Source: Bacillota bacterium (GTDB lineage: Bacteria > Bacillota > Limnochordia > Limnochordales > DUMU01). Taken from it: a DNA stretch of 64,000 bases. The stretch spans positions 1 to 64,000 of the forward strand of contig DUMU01000010.1 in NCBI GenBank assembly GCA_012839805.1, in the 5' to 3' direction. Position numbers and translations under genes: made by a program. The notes beneath the pieces were generated by a model. The model searched no databases. It saw nothing but the letters and a program-made list of their open reading frames with translations, and was not told the origin of the DNA. Shown here one piece after another: positions 9,376-17,976 of this stretch (within the stretch, counting starts at the first letter, position 1; every line of letters starts with the position of its first letter).

Positions 9376-9591
9376 CTACCGCTCGGCCGGTTCGGGAAGA
9401 TACGGACGCCCCCGACCCGCTCCCCCGGCCATGGCCGCCTCGGCCCGGGCGATGGCCGCTCGTACCAGCAGGCCTGCCTGCCGGGTCGTGATGTTCCCCC
9501 AGTCGCCGTCCTGGACCCGGTCAAGAAAGCCCAGTTCCTTGGCCAATTCGTACTTGAGCTCTTCCGACATGACGCCCCGACGGCGTGGCAT
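9376..9591 (-). CDS. Alpha/beta-type small acid-soluble spore protein
   Basis: A 71-residue protein with the SASP alpha/beta core: SEELKYELAKELGF followed by GDWGNITTRQAGLLVRAAI. The conserved glutamates and Gly-Trp-Gly region fit the family that coats spore DNA and protects it from UV and heat; the germination protease site lies in the first conserved segment. ATG 9591 has GGGGAGTGATG upstream. The tail (GGAGRGRPYLPEPAER) is longer than usual. Such genes are normally made in the forespore under SigG, whose gene is in this window; I could not see a convincing SigG promoter. Confidence 0.85.
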   Translation of the reverse strand: MPRRRGVMSEELKYELAKELGFLDRVQDGDWGNITTRQAGLLVRAAIARAEAAMAGGAGRGRPYLPEPAER

Positions 9592-9651
9592 CGGTCATCA
9601 CTCCCCGGTTAGTCTCCGGCCACCGGGGCCGTGATATGCGGTATGCAGGAG

Positions 9652-9681
9652 TTGAAGAAACCGGCCGCCCTGTGCTACCAT
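9652..9681 (+). promoter_or_regulatory. Possible promoter of thrC
   Basis: TTGAAG and TACCAT are separated by 18 bp, about 110 bp upstream of the thrC start, in the 197-bp gap between the divergent SASP and thrC genes. It is a moderate match to the sigma-A consensus. No T-box or riboswitch was recognised in the leader. Confidence 0.4.
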
Positions 9682-9788
9682 GCGGGCATACCTCGCACCA
9701 GGCCCGGTGCCGGTCTGCCCGCCCGTGCCGGGCCAACGGTTGGCCCGGAGGCGCCAGGAGCCGAACGAAATGAGGGAAGTGGGGATAG

Positions 9789-11429
9789 ATGGTTTCGCAA
9801 TCCATCCATTACGTTAGCACCCGAGATTTACGGGGTTTCGAAGATACCGTCGACTCGCTCACCGCCATCCGCCGGGGTATTGCTCCCGATGGCGGGCTTT
9901 ACGTTCCCACCTCCCTGCCCCGGTTCGACCGGGATTTCCTTGCCTCCCTCCTGCCGCTCGGCTACGCGGAACGGGCCGAGAGAATCCTTGCTCCCTTTTT
10001 ACCGGAAATTGCTCAAAGTAGCGATACCGGCTCTGCGGGTGAACTGCATTCCATGCTCCTCGACGCCTACGGTCCACAATGGGATACCACCGCCGTCGCC
10101 CCGGTTCGACCTTTCGAGGGGCTGGCTTTTCTCGAACTCTGGCACGGGCCGACGTGCGCGTTCAAGGACCTGGCCCTGCAGCTCTTGCCCCACCTGCTCA
10201 AGGCTGCCGCCCGGCAGGCCCGTTCCCGGGCGGAGATCGTCGTGCTGGTGGCCACCTCCGGCGACACCGGCAAGGCCGCGCTGGCCGGCTTCGCCGATGT
10301 TCCGGGTACGCGCATCATCGTCTTCTACCCGAAGGACGGGGTCAGCCAGATACAGGAACGGCAGATGACGACGCAGACCGGAAGCAACGTCCACGTCATA
10401 GGTGTGCGCGGTAACTTCGACGACGCCCAGGCAGGCGTCAAGGCTATTTTTACGGACGAAGGCCTCCGGCAAGAGCTCGAGCAGGCCGGTAAAGAGTTCT
10501 CCTCCGCCAATTCCATCAACTGGGGGCGCCTCGTACCCCAGATCGCTTACTACTTCAGCGCTTACGCCGACCTGGTCGCCACCGGCCGGGTCAGGCTGGG
10601 AGAACCCATCAACGTGGTCGTCCCCAGCGGTAATTTCGGCAACATCCTGGCCGCGCACTACGCCCGCCGGATGGGACTGCCGGTGGCCCGTCTGATCTGT
10701 GCCTCCAACTTAAACCACGTGCTCACCGACTTCATACGCACCGGGATCTACGACCGGCGCCGGGAGTTCCATCGAACGAGCTCGCCTTCCATGGACATCC
10801 TCATCTCCAGCAACGTTGAACGGCTCCTCTACGAACTGGTGGATGGCGACCCGGCGGTCGTCCGGCGTCTGCTCGGCTCTTTGGTCGAAGAAGGATATTA
10901 CGAACTCCCCGATGCGGCCCGGTCCCGGCTGGCCGAAGAGTTTTGGGGCGCCTTCGCCACCGAAGCCGAGACCGGCGCCGCCCTGGCCTGGGCTTTTCGA
11001 GAACTCGGATACGTGGTCGACCCGCACACGGCCGTGGCGGTTCACGTGTACCGGCAATACGTGGCCGAAACGGGTGATCGCACTTATGCGCTGATCGCCG
11101 CCACGGCCAGCCCCTTCAAGTTCACCCGTACGGTAGTAGAGGCCCTCTTCGGGCCGGAGTCCCTCCCTGCCCCGGACGGCCAGGACTCCCGGCCGGTCCG
11201 GCCCGGAGTTCGGCCAGACATCCTGCTTGAGGGCCGGCTCGACGCCGACGACTTCACCCTTCTCGATTACCTGGCTTCCCGCCTGGACCAGCCCCTTCCC
11301 GCCGGGCTCGCGGGCCTTAAGCACCGGCCGGTGCTCCATCGTACGGTTTGCGGGCCGGGTCGTAGCGAGATGACCGCGGTGGTTCGGCAGCTCCTGGGCC
11401 TGGCCGGACCGCCCGGCCGGACCGCGTAG
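9789..11429 (+). CDS. thrC: Threonine synthase
   Basis: A 546-residue PLP enzyme converting O-phospho-L-homoserine to L-threonine in the cytoplasm. The N-terminal family domain (YVSTRDLRG...APDGGLYVP) precedes the PLP lysine in FKDLALQLLPH (about residue 126). The phosphate-binding loop ATSGDTGKAAL and SGNFGNILAAH follow. The length fits the long, E. coli/yeast-like class rather than the 350-residue Bacillus type. The last 50 residues after the catalytic domain are Pro/Arg-rich and less conserved. It stands alone, with no hom or thrB beside it. Start: ATG after a purine-rich GGGAAGTGGGGA. Confidence 0.93.
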   Translation: MVSQSIHYVSTRDLRGFEDTVDSLTAIRRGIAPDGGLYVPTSLPRFDRDFLASLLPLGYAERAERILAPFLPEIAQSSDTGSAGELHSMLLDAYGPQWDTTAVAPVRPFEGLAFLELWHGPTCAFKDLALQLLPHLLKAAARQARSRAEIVVLVATSGDTGKAALAGFADVPGTRIIVFYPKDGVSQIQERQMTTQTGSNVHVIGVRGNFDDAQAGVKAIFTDEGLRQELEQAGKEFSSANSINWGRLVPQIAYYFSAYADLVATGRVRLGEPINVVVPSGNFGNILAAHYARRMGLPVARLICASNLNHVLTDFIRTGIYDRRREFHRTSSPSMDILISSNVERLLYELVDGDPAVVRRLLGSLVEEGYYELPDAARSRLAEEFWGAFATEAETGAALAWAFRELGYVVDPHTAVAVHVYRQYVAETGDRTYALIAATASPFKFTRTVVEALFGPESLPAPDGQDSRPVRPGVRPDILLEGRLDADDFTLLDYLASRLDQPLPAGLAGLKHRPVLHRTVCGPGRSEMTAVVRQLLGLAGPPGRTA

Positions 11430-11585
11430 GCAGCCCGCAGGGGTTAGGCGGCGCCCGGAGACGGGGCGGGCCGGCCGGGCCCGGGCGAAGCGGCGATCAG
11501 ACGGCGGGCGCTCTCGACGCCCGGCCGTGCCGGAAGGAGGGGGGTAGACAGGCCGGAGTATACTGGAGTTGAGGGGGGAGCAAAG

Positions 11586-12350
11586 ATGGCAGGGGAGTGG
11601 CTACGGACCCGCCTCACCGAGGCCGATCTGGCTTTCGTGGTGGAGGCGGGAGCACCGCACCGGCCCGACCCGGAAAGGGTCGCCCGCATGCTGCGGGAGA
11701 ACCCCGATTTCGTCGACCCTCTGCTGGAAAAAGACGAAGTCTTCCAGTTCGTGATGGGCCAGCGGGAGCGCTTGCTCAAGCTCTCGCCTTTCCTGCTCTT
11801 TTACATCCTCCTGTTGCGGGTGCGCAACGACCTGCGCCGGCATCCCCATACCCCGGAGCTGGTAGGGCACGAAAGGCTCCTCCTCTTCGACGGGGCGGCA
11901 GTGGCCCGCTTGCTCAGCGACGAGCGTACCCGGGTCTACCTGGCGGAAATGCTGGCCTCCTTCGCGCGCAGCCGGCAGTTCCTCGTCTATCGTCTCGAGG
12001 CGGACGGGAAGGTCCGGCCCCGGGTTTATAGCGACACCCGGGTCGAGGACTTGATCGAGCTTCTAGGCGCGGTCCCCCAGGCCAGCCGCTATCCCATCTA
12101 CCGGCGCCTCGGTGACCTGTGCCTGCTCCTTACCGGTCTCTTCCCGGAGTCCACGCCGGAGGAAACCCGGACCCAGCTCACCGCGGTGGGCACCGAATCC
12201 TACCGCCGCGCTGCCCGTACCGCCCGGGCCGAGGAGACCGGGTATCGCCCGATTCTCGAAGGGCTTGCCGACCAGTTCGACCTGGCCCGCAAACCTTTGC
12301 ACCTTCTGCGCCACCAGTACCTGGCGGGAGTCTTCGGCCCGCTCAACTGA
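11586..12350 (+). CDS. Hypothetical protein upstream of SNF2 ATPase
   Basis: A 254-residue soluble protein, Arg/Leu-rich and mostly alpha-helical, with a strong ribosome site (GAGGGGGGAG). It has no recognised catalytic motif. One moderately hydrophobic segment (LSPFLLFYILLLRVR, residues 61-75) might be buried rather than membrane-spanning. It lies 157 bp upstream of the SNF2-family ATPase on the same strand and may belong to the same DNA-processing group. I do not recognise the family. Confidence 0.7.
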   Translation: MAGEWLRTRLTEADLAFVVEAGAPHRPDPERVARMLRENPDFVDPLLEKDEVFQFVMGQRERLLKLSPFLLFYILLLRVRNDLRRHPHTPELVGHERLLLFDGAAVARLLSDERTRVYLAEMLASFARSRQFLVYRLEADGKVRPRVYSDTRVEDLIELLGAVPQASRYPIYRRLGDLCLLLTGLFPESTPEETRTQLTAVGTESYRRAARTARAEETGYRPILEGLADQFDLARKPLHLLRHQYLAGVFGPLN

Positions 12351-12452
12351 CCGCGCCTTTCGCAGCCCAAGCGTGCCTTCGAAGGGGGCAGGAGTTCACG
12401 GCGGCCGGGCCGGACGACGATGCATCCGGCGGGATGGGGACGTGCACACACT

Positions 12453-12508
12453 AAGGGATAGGCGACTTCGGAGGAAGTAAGCGACTTCGGAGGAAGGAGA
12501 CCTATCCT
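12453..12508 (+). repeat. Duplicated ribosome-binding segment inside an inverted repeat before the SNF2 gene
   Basis: GCGACTTCGGAGGAAG occurs twice, at 12462 and 12481 (19-bp period), each with a Shine-Dalgarno core. The pair is flanked by AAGGGATAGG and CCTATCCTT, nearly perfect inverted copies. The right arm ends at the TTG start codon, so the leader RNA could fold with both ribosome sites in the loop. Confidence 0.55.
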
Positions 12509-14487
12509 TGGCCACTTTGCCACCTGCTTCCACCGGACTTCTCACCAGCTGGCCGCCGATCACCGTGCCTATCATGACGTTCACCTTGCCCGGCTGGGCA
12601 CCGGCCCCCAGCCCGCCCCGCCCCGAGCGCTGGACCGCCGCCGAGCCCCTCTTCCCCCGCGTGTGCCCGTCGACCCCGGCTGCGGTTGCCTCCACGGCCC
12701 CAAGGCCCGGGCCGCCACCCGGCCCGGCCGGAGCTCTGGCCGCCTGGAAGGTCCGCTGGTCGCGAACAGATTTCGCGGCCATCCTGAACCAGCTGCGCCA
12801 CGGTCTCTTCGACCCTCTGCGCTGGTGGAGGTTGGGGCAGCAGACCTACGAAGACTGGTGCCTGCCGCTGCCGGGGGAAGGGAACCTCCTCGTGACCCGC
12901 TTTCTTTCCGACCGCTTCCGCCGGGCCGGCGTGGTGCTCTACCCCCACCAGCTCGCCACCGTCCGCCGCGTCATCTCCGACCTCGGCGGCCGGGCGCTCC
13001 TTGCCGACGAGGTGGGGCTCGGCAAAACCATCGAGGCTGCCCTTATCCTCAGAGAATACCAGCTCCGCGAAGGTATATCCCGTATCCTCATTCTCGTCCC
13101 TTCGTCGCTGGTCTGGCAGTGGTATCGCGAGCTCTCCGACAAATTCGGCCTGTTCCCGGTGCTGCAGCGGACCGCCTTCGACTGGCAACGCCCCGGGGTG
13201 ATCCTCGCCTCCCTGGATACCGCCAAGCGGGCCGAGCACCGGGACATCCTGGAGTCGCTGGAGTGGGATCTCGTCATCGTCGATGAAGCTCACCGGCTGA
13301 AGAACGAGCGGACCCTCAACTGGCAGCTGGTGAACCGGCTGCGTAAACGCTACCTGCTGCTGCTTACCGCCACGCCCGTTCAAAACGACCTGAAGGAACT
13401 CTTCAACCTGGTGCGCCTGCTGCATCCCGGCGGCTGGGGTACCTGGTCTTCTTTCCGGCGCCGCTTCCTTTCCCCCGACGGTCGTAACCCCCGGGACGAA
13501 CAGGCTGCGGCTTCCCTGCAAAGGCTTCTGGCCCAAACGATGATTCGCCACCGGCACGGGCCCGAAACGGTCATCCTGCCGCCGCGGCACGTTCACCGGA
13601 TCGACGTTCACCTGCGGGAAGACGAATGGCAGCTTTACGACGCCGTGAGGGGTTGGGTGCGGCGCATCTACCGGGAGCGAGGATACCTGGATGCCCACGT
13701 CTTCGCCCTGCTCACGTTGGAACGGGAAATCTGCAGCAGCCCGGCCGCGGCCGCCCTCACCCTCGCCCGCATCACCCGGACCGACCCCGGCGACCCGCAA
13801 GTCTTCGCCGCCCTGCAGGTACTGTTGCAACAAGGATTCGGGAGCAAACTCCAGTCCCTGGTTCATCTGATTCGCTCGCTCGACCGGCAGCTGGTGGTCT
13901 TCACCGAATACGTCGCCTCCCAGGCTCAGATCCTGAGTATCCTGCGCCAGGCCGGCATCGCCGCCTTCCCGTTCGACGGTTCCATGCGACCGGGGCGCAA
14001 GGAGTGGGTCAAACGGATGTTCGAGCAGCGGGGGCAGGTGCTCGTCTCCACCGAATCCGGGGGTGAGGGCATCAACCTGCAGTTCTGCAACACCCTGGTA
14101 AACTACGACCTGCCCTGGAACCCCATGCGGGTAGAACAGCGCATCGGGCGTCTCCACCGGCTGGGCCAGACCAGGCCGGTGGAGATCTACAACCTGGTTA
14201 CCGTGGGCACGGTGGAAGAACACATCTTTTACCTGCTACACGAGAAGATCCGCCTGTTCGAAAACGTGGTCGGCGAACTGGACGGCATCCTCGGTACCCG
14301 TTCCGGCCTTGAGCAGTTCCAGCGGTCGCTCTTCACGATCCTCGTCGACTGGCCGGGAGCGCGCCAGGGGCGGCAGGCGCTGGATGTGCTGGCTCAAAGC
14401 CTCCTTGCCGCCGCCCGGGAGCGCCGGCGCGAGCCCGGCCGGGAACTCACCCCCGGGCTCTTGGGAAAGAAGGCGATACCACCGTGA
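12508..14487 (+). CDS. SNF2-family DNA-dependent ATPase (SF2 helicase-like, YqhH-like)
   Basis: A 659-residue Swi2/Snf2 protein. After a Pro/Ala-rich N-terminus of about 80 residues come motif I LADEVGLGKTIEA, motif II VIVDEAHRLKN, motif III LLTATPVQND, motif V STESGGEGINLQFC and motif VI RIGRLHRLGQ. These proteins translocate on or remodel duplex DNA-protein complexes. The predicted TTG start is uncertain, and a later start would remove the low-complexity part. It overlaps the next gene by 4 bp (GTGA). B. subtilis has a similar yqhH-yqhG pair, and the DISARM component DrmD is another SNF2 relative, but no methylase is nearby. Confidence 0.88.
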   Translation: MATLPPASTGLLTSWPPITVPIMTFTLPGWAPAPSPPRPERWTAAEPLFPRVCPSTPAAVASTAPRPGPPPGPAGALAAWKVRWSRTDFAAILNQLRHGLFDPLRWWRLGQQTYEDWCLPLPGEGNLLVTRFLSDRFRRAGVVLYPHQLATVRRVISDLGGRALLADEVGLGKTIEAALILREYQLREGISRILILVPSSLVWQWYRELSDKFGLFPVLQRTAFDWQRPGVILASLDTAKRAEHRDILESLEWDLVIVDEAHRLKNERTLNWQLVNRLRKRYLLLLTATPVQNDLKELFNLVRLLHPGGWGTWSSFRRRFLSPDGRNPRDEQAAASLQRLLAQTMIRHRHGPETVILPPRHVHRIDVHLREDEWQLYDAVRGWVRRIYRERGYLDAHVFALLTLEREICSSPAAAALTLARITRTDPGDPQVFAALQVLLQQGFGSKLQSLVHLIRSLDRQLVVFTEYVASQAQILSILRQAGIAAFPFDGSMRPGRKEWVKRMFEQRGQVLVSTESGGEGINLQFCNTLVNYDLPWNPMRVEQRIGRLHRLGQTRPVEIYNLVTVGTVEEHIFYLLHEKIRLFENVVGELDGILGTRSGLEQFQRSLFTILVDWPGARQGRQALDVLAQSLLAAARERRREPGRELTPGLLGKKAIPP

Positions 14488-15455
14488 GCTCGTCTTCTCC
14501 CGGGCCGGCTGCGCGCGCCGGCCCGGTTTCCTGCCCGGGACCGGCCGCCCACGCCGGCGTTCTACCCTGGGTGAACTGGCTGCGAGAACTCCTCGACCTG
14601 CTCGGCATCGCCCGGCAGGAAGAAGAGCCCTCCGTCTGGCGGCTCACCCTGCGGGACGAGGAGGCCCGCCTCTTCGGCCTGCGCCATGCTCAGACCCTGC
14701 TCTGGGTACTCGACCCCGACAGGCTCTCCGCCTACCCCCAGGCCGAACTCGTCATGCCGGGAAGTGAACGTTTCCGTCGCCTGCTCGACCTCGCCCGCCG
14801 GCGTTCCCGGCTGGCCCGCCTGTTCCTGCCCCCGCCCGTCCCGGATCCGCACGTTCCGGGCCCGCACGCCGGCGGAGCCGGTCCCCCGGCCGGCGGTGAC
14901 ACGGGAGCAGGAGACCTGCGTCTTTGCCCCGTGGCGGTCTTCTTCTTCCAGGTGGAACGAACAAGGCCTTCGCCTGTGCAGTCCTCGGATCTCCTCCTCG
15001 ATGTCGCAGTAGACCTTCTATCCGGCGAAACCCGGCCCCGGGCCTGGTCAACCTCCTGGAAAGAGCTCCCCTGGCAAGAAGAAGCCCCGCCCTGGCCGCC
15101 CCGGGAACGCCGGCGCCTCGGTTTCCGGGCGGCCTTCCAGCAGGCGGCCGCCGCCGCCCGCGACCTGCTGGCAACTACCCTGCTTCGCGGTGACGTGAGC
15201 CGGTTTGAACACGAAACCCGGAAGCGCCAGGCCGAGGAAGAGCTTATCCATGCTTACTTCGACAGCCTGGCCCGGGAAGAAAGGGCCCTGCGCCGGGAGG
15301 AAGAGCGCCGCCACCACCTGTTGGAAGTTGACCGGCGCCATCCGCTGGTCCTGGACGGTCGCCTCGTTTCCCTCCTTCTCCTCTGGCGTCCTCTCATCGT
15401 CAAAGGCGAGACCTTCCCTCCCGGTGTTGCTGCCGCAGTTCGCCGGCGAGAGTAG
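14484..15455 (+). CDS. Hypothetical partner of SNF2 ATPase (YqhG-like position)
   Basis: A 323-residue protein, GTG start, coupled by GTGA overlap to the SNF2 gene. After an Ala/Pro/Gly-rich leader, residues 30-130 appear alpha/beta. Residues 215-290 form a charged coiled coil (RKRQAEEELIHAYFDSLARE). No enzyme motif is visible. By analogy to the B. subtilis yqhG-yqhH pair it is likely an accessory subunit of the ATPase, but homology to YqhG is not shown here. Its last 56 bp overlap the convergent helicase gene. Confidence 0.7.
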   Translation: MSSSSPGPAARAGPVSCPGPAAHAGVLPWVNWLRELLDLLGIARQEEEPSVWRLTLRDEEARLFGLRHAQTLLWVLDPDRLSAYPQAELVMPGSERFRRLLDLARRRSRLARLFLPPPVPDPHVPGPHAGGAGPPAGGDTGAGDLRLCPVAVFFFQVERTRPSPVQSSDLLLDVAVDLLSGETRPRAWSTSWKELPWQEEAPPWPPRERRRLGFRAAFQQAAAAARDLLATTLLRGDVSRFEHETRKRQAEEELIHAYFDSLAREERALRREEERRHHLLEVDRRHPLVLDGRLVSLLLLWRPLIVKGETFPPGVAAAVRRRE

Positions 15456-17976
15456 CGAGCTTTTGCCGCAGTCGCGACTCGAGGGCGGGGTGGAGCGGGT
15501 GCAGGACTTTGGGCCACTCCACCTCGGGCCGATCTTGATCACGAGCCGCCGCGGCCTCCACCTCCATCATGCCGGTTCCGGCTCCCGGACGGGAAAGCCG
15601 GCCGACCGGGGCGGGCTCGGGGCTGCGTGCCGCCGGCGCGGGCTCGGGCAGCGGCGTCCTGGGTGTCCGGCCGGTAAGTTGCGCGAGGAGCAGCAGGGCC
15701 GCGAGCTTGTCCGGCACGAGCCCGGCCGTGTCGCCCACGAGCGGCGCCGGCCCCGGCAAAGGTGCACCTACGCACGAGGGGCAGCCGTCCCGGCAGGGGC
15801 AGCCGTCGATCAGTTCCAGCGCGCTCTCTAGCGCCTCGGGTAACAGGTTGAACATCCGCTCGCTAAAACCCAGCCCGCCCGGGTACTGATCGAAGAGGAA
15901 GACCGCCGGGCGACCGCCCTCCCCCGGGCCGATGGCCGTGCCGATGTCCTGGGGATCGCACATGGCGTAGAGAGGCACGACCTCGGCCAGCACGTTGGCC
16001 AGGCCCAGGAGCCCGGCGGCCGCGGTGCGCCCCGCCGCCTCCACCGCCGCTCGCACCTCGGCCGCCGGCTCGATCCAGAGCCCCATGGTGTGCAAGGTGC
16101 GGGAGGGCAGCGAGATCCGGCCGTAACCCACGTTCTCCCGGGTAGAAAAGCGGATCTTCTTGAACATGTAGGGCAAAAAGAGCACGCTGACCGGGCCGAA
16201 ACCGGTAGCGGCTTGCGGCGATACTTGCCTGGTATCTACCTCTTCGATTTCGACTCGCCGTTCCGCAATAGCCTGGGTGTAATAATCCAGCTCTTCCCGG
16301 TGCACCCGGGCCACCCGTTCGGTCAGGTTCAGTTCATCCACGAAATAACTCTCCCCGCCGTGCAGGTAAACCGCCTCCGGGTGCAGCTCCAGGAAAGCGT
16401 TGATTTCGTCGGTCGTGCCCAGCACCTGCGGGGGTTGCCCCTCTTCGCAATTGAGTATCGTATAGGTAACGTCGTCCAGGGTCCGTAGCCCGAACTGCGT
16501 ACTGGGCTGGCCGCCCCCCCGCCAGTAGGCTCGACCCCCCCGGCGCACCGCCTCTCCCTTTTCCTCCAGAAGTTCGAGGAGTGCCGGGGCATAGCGGCCG
16601 AAAAGACGCAGCTCGTCCGGCCGCAGGGGCGCTTCGGCCAGGGCCGCCCGCAAATGATTAAGAGCTATGTAAGGATTGTCGGGGTCGATGATGGCATGTT
16701 CGGGTGAACGTTCAAAAAAGTAGTCGGGATGGCGGACCAGGTACTGGTCGATCGGCCCCGGCTGGGCGATCAACACCGAGAGGGAGGCCTCCTCCCGCCG
16801 GCCCGCCCGGCCCGCCTGTTGCCAGGTGCTGGCAATCGACCCGGGGTAACCCACGAGGATGCTCGCGTCGAGCGCCCCCACGTCAATACCCAGTTCCAGG
16901 GCGCTGGTGGCCGAGACCGCCAGCAGCTCCCCCTTAAAGAGCGCCTGCTCGATCTCCCGTCGTTCCTCGGGCCGGTAACCCGCGCGGTAGGCGCGCACCA
17001 GGCGAGCGAGGCGAGGGGAGTATCGTTCCAGTGCTTCCCGGGTATAGCGATAGAGGAGCTCTGCACCCCCCCGGGTCCGGCTGAACGCGATGGTGTTTAC
17101 CCCCTCTTTCACCAGCTCGACGAGGAGGTCACGGGCCTCCAGGACGCTGCTGCGGCGCAGTTCCCCCTGATTACCGGCATCGATAGGCGGAGGATTCCAG
17201 AATAAGAACGTACGCGGGCCCCGCGGTGCACCGTCGTCGGCCACCACTTCGACTTCACGGTCAAAGAGCTTGGAGGCGAGTTCACCCGGGTTGGCCACGG
17301 TGGCGGAGGCCGCCAAGAACTGGGGCTTGGCTCCGTAGAGGGAAGTTACCCGCAGCAGCCGGCGCAGCAGGAAGGCGAGGTTTGAACCGAAGACGCCCCG
17401 GTAGGTATGGATCTCGTCCACGACCACCCAGCGCAAGCGGGAAAGAAAGTGCGCAAATCCGCCGTGGTTGGGCAGGATGCCGGCGTGAAGCATATCGGGG
17501 TTTGTCAGTATCACCTGGGCCGAAGCCCGCAGGCGCCTCCGCGCTTCCGGCGGCGTGTCCCCGTCGTAAGTCCCCGCTACCACCTGCAAACCAGGAGTGG
17601 CTTGTACGAGTCGTTCCAGCGCTCGCATCTGGTCCTGCGCCAGCGCCTTGGTGGGAAAAAGGTACAAGGCGCGGTGGTCGGGGTGAGCCAGCAAGTCCTC
17701 GAGTACCGGCAGGTTGTAAGCCAGGCTCTTGCCGCTGGCCGTGCCGGTGACCACCACCAGGTCTTTGCCCTGGCGGGCCAGATCGATAGCCCGGGCCTGG
17801 TGGGTGAAGAGCCGTTCGATACCGAGCGCCGCCAGGGCCTGGGCCAGCGCTTCGGGCAAAGGCTCCGCCGGCTCCCCGTAGCGGGGCGGGCGGGGCGGAA
17901 TCTCCCGGCGATGAACGATCTGCCCGCGATAGCCGGGAAGGGCGGTGAGAAGTTGCAGGAAGCGGTCGACCTTCAA
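15400..17976 (-). CDS. MrfA/YprA-like DEAH-type helicase with C-terminal DUF1998 domain
   Basis: An 858-residue SF2 helicase. Motif I is VVTGTASGKSLAY (about residue 75), motif II VVVDEIHTYRG, motif III ASATVANP and motif VI QQAGRAGRREE. The C-terminal DUF1998 region carries four Cys (YAMCDPQDIG then CPCRDGCPSC), as in B. subtilis MrfA, which repairs mitomycin adducts with the exonuclease MrfB. No mrfB-like gene is present here. The tail after residue 780 is Pro/Ala-rich. Its ATG overlaps the murC stop (ATGA), so it is translated with murC, and its 3' end overlaps the convergent SNF2-partner gene. Confidence 0.87.
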   Translation of the reverse strand: MKVDRFLQLLTALPGYRGQIVHRREIPPRPPRYGEPAEPLPEALAQALAALGIERLFTHQARAIDLARQGKDLVVVTGTASGKSLAYNLPVLEDLLAHPDHRALYLFPTKALAQDQMRALERLVQATPGLQVVAGTYDGDTPPEARRRLRASAQVILTNPDMLHAGILPNHGGFAHFLSRLRWVVVDEIHTYRGVFGSNLAFLLRRLLRVTSLYGAKPQFLAASATVANPGELASKLFDREVEVVADDGAPRGPRTFLFWNPPPIDAGNQGELRRSSVLEARDLLVELVKEGVNTIAFSRTRGGAELLYRYTREALERYSPRLARLVRAYRAGYRPEERREIEQALFKGELLAVSATSALELGIDVGALDASILVGYPGSIASTWQQAGRAGRREEASLSVLIAQPGPIDQYLVRHPDYFFERSPEHAIIDPDNPYIALNHLRAALAEAPLRPDELRLFGRYAPALLELLEEKGEAVRRGGRAYWRGGGQPSTQFGLRTLDDVTYTILNCEEGQPPQVLGTTDEINAFLELHPEAVYLHGGESYFVDELNLTERVARVHREELDYYTQAIAERRVEIEEVDTRQVSPQAATGFGPVSVLFLPYMFKKIRFSTRENVGYGRISLPSRTLHTMGLWIEPAAEVRAAVEAAGRTAAAGLLGLANVLAEVVPLYAMCDPQDIGTAIGPGEGGRPAVFLFDQYPGGLGFSERMFNLLPEALESALELIDGCPCRDGCPSCVGAPLPGPAPLVGDTAGLVPDKLAALLLLAQLTGRTPRTPLPEPAPAARSPEPAPVGRLSRPGAGTGMMEVEAAAARDQDRPEVEWPKVLHPLHPALESRLRQKLATLAGELRQQHREGRSRL

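Noticed and set aside
9592-9788. T-box or riboswitch before thrC
   Set aside because: No T-box consensus, specifier-like stem or terminator was seen in the 197-bp region.
11586-17976. DISARM-type defence system
   Set aside because: A SNF2 protein and a DUF1998 protein are present, but DrmA, PLD protein and methyltransferases are absent, and the DUF1998 domain is fused to a helicase as in MrfA.
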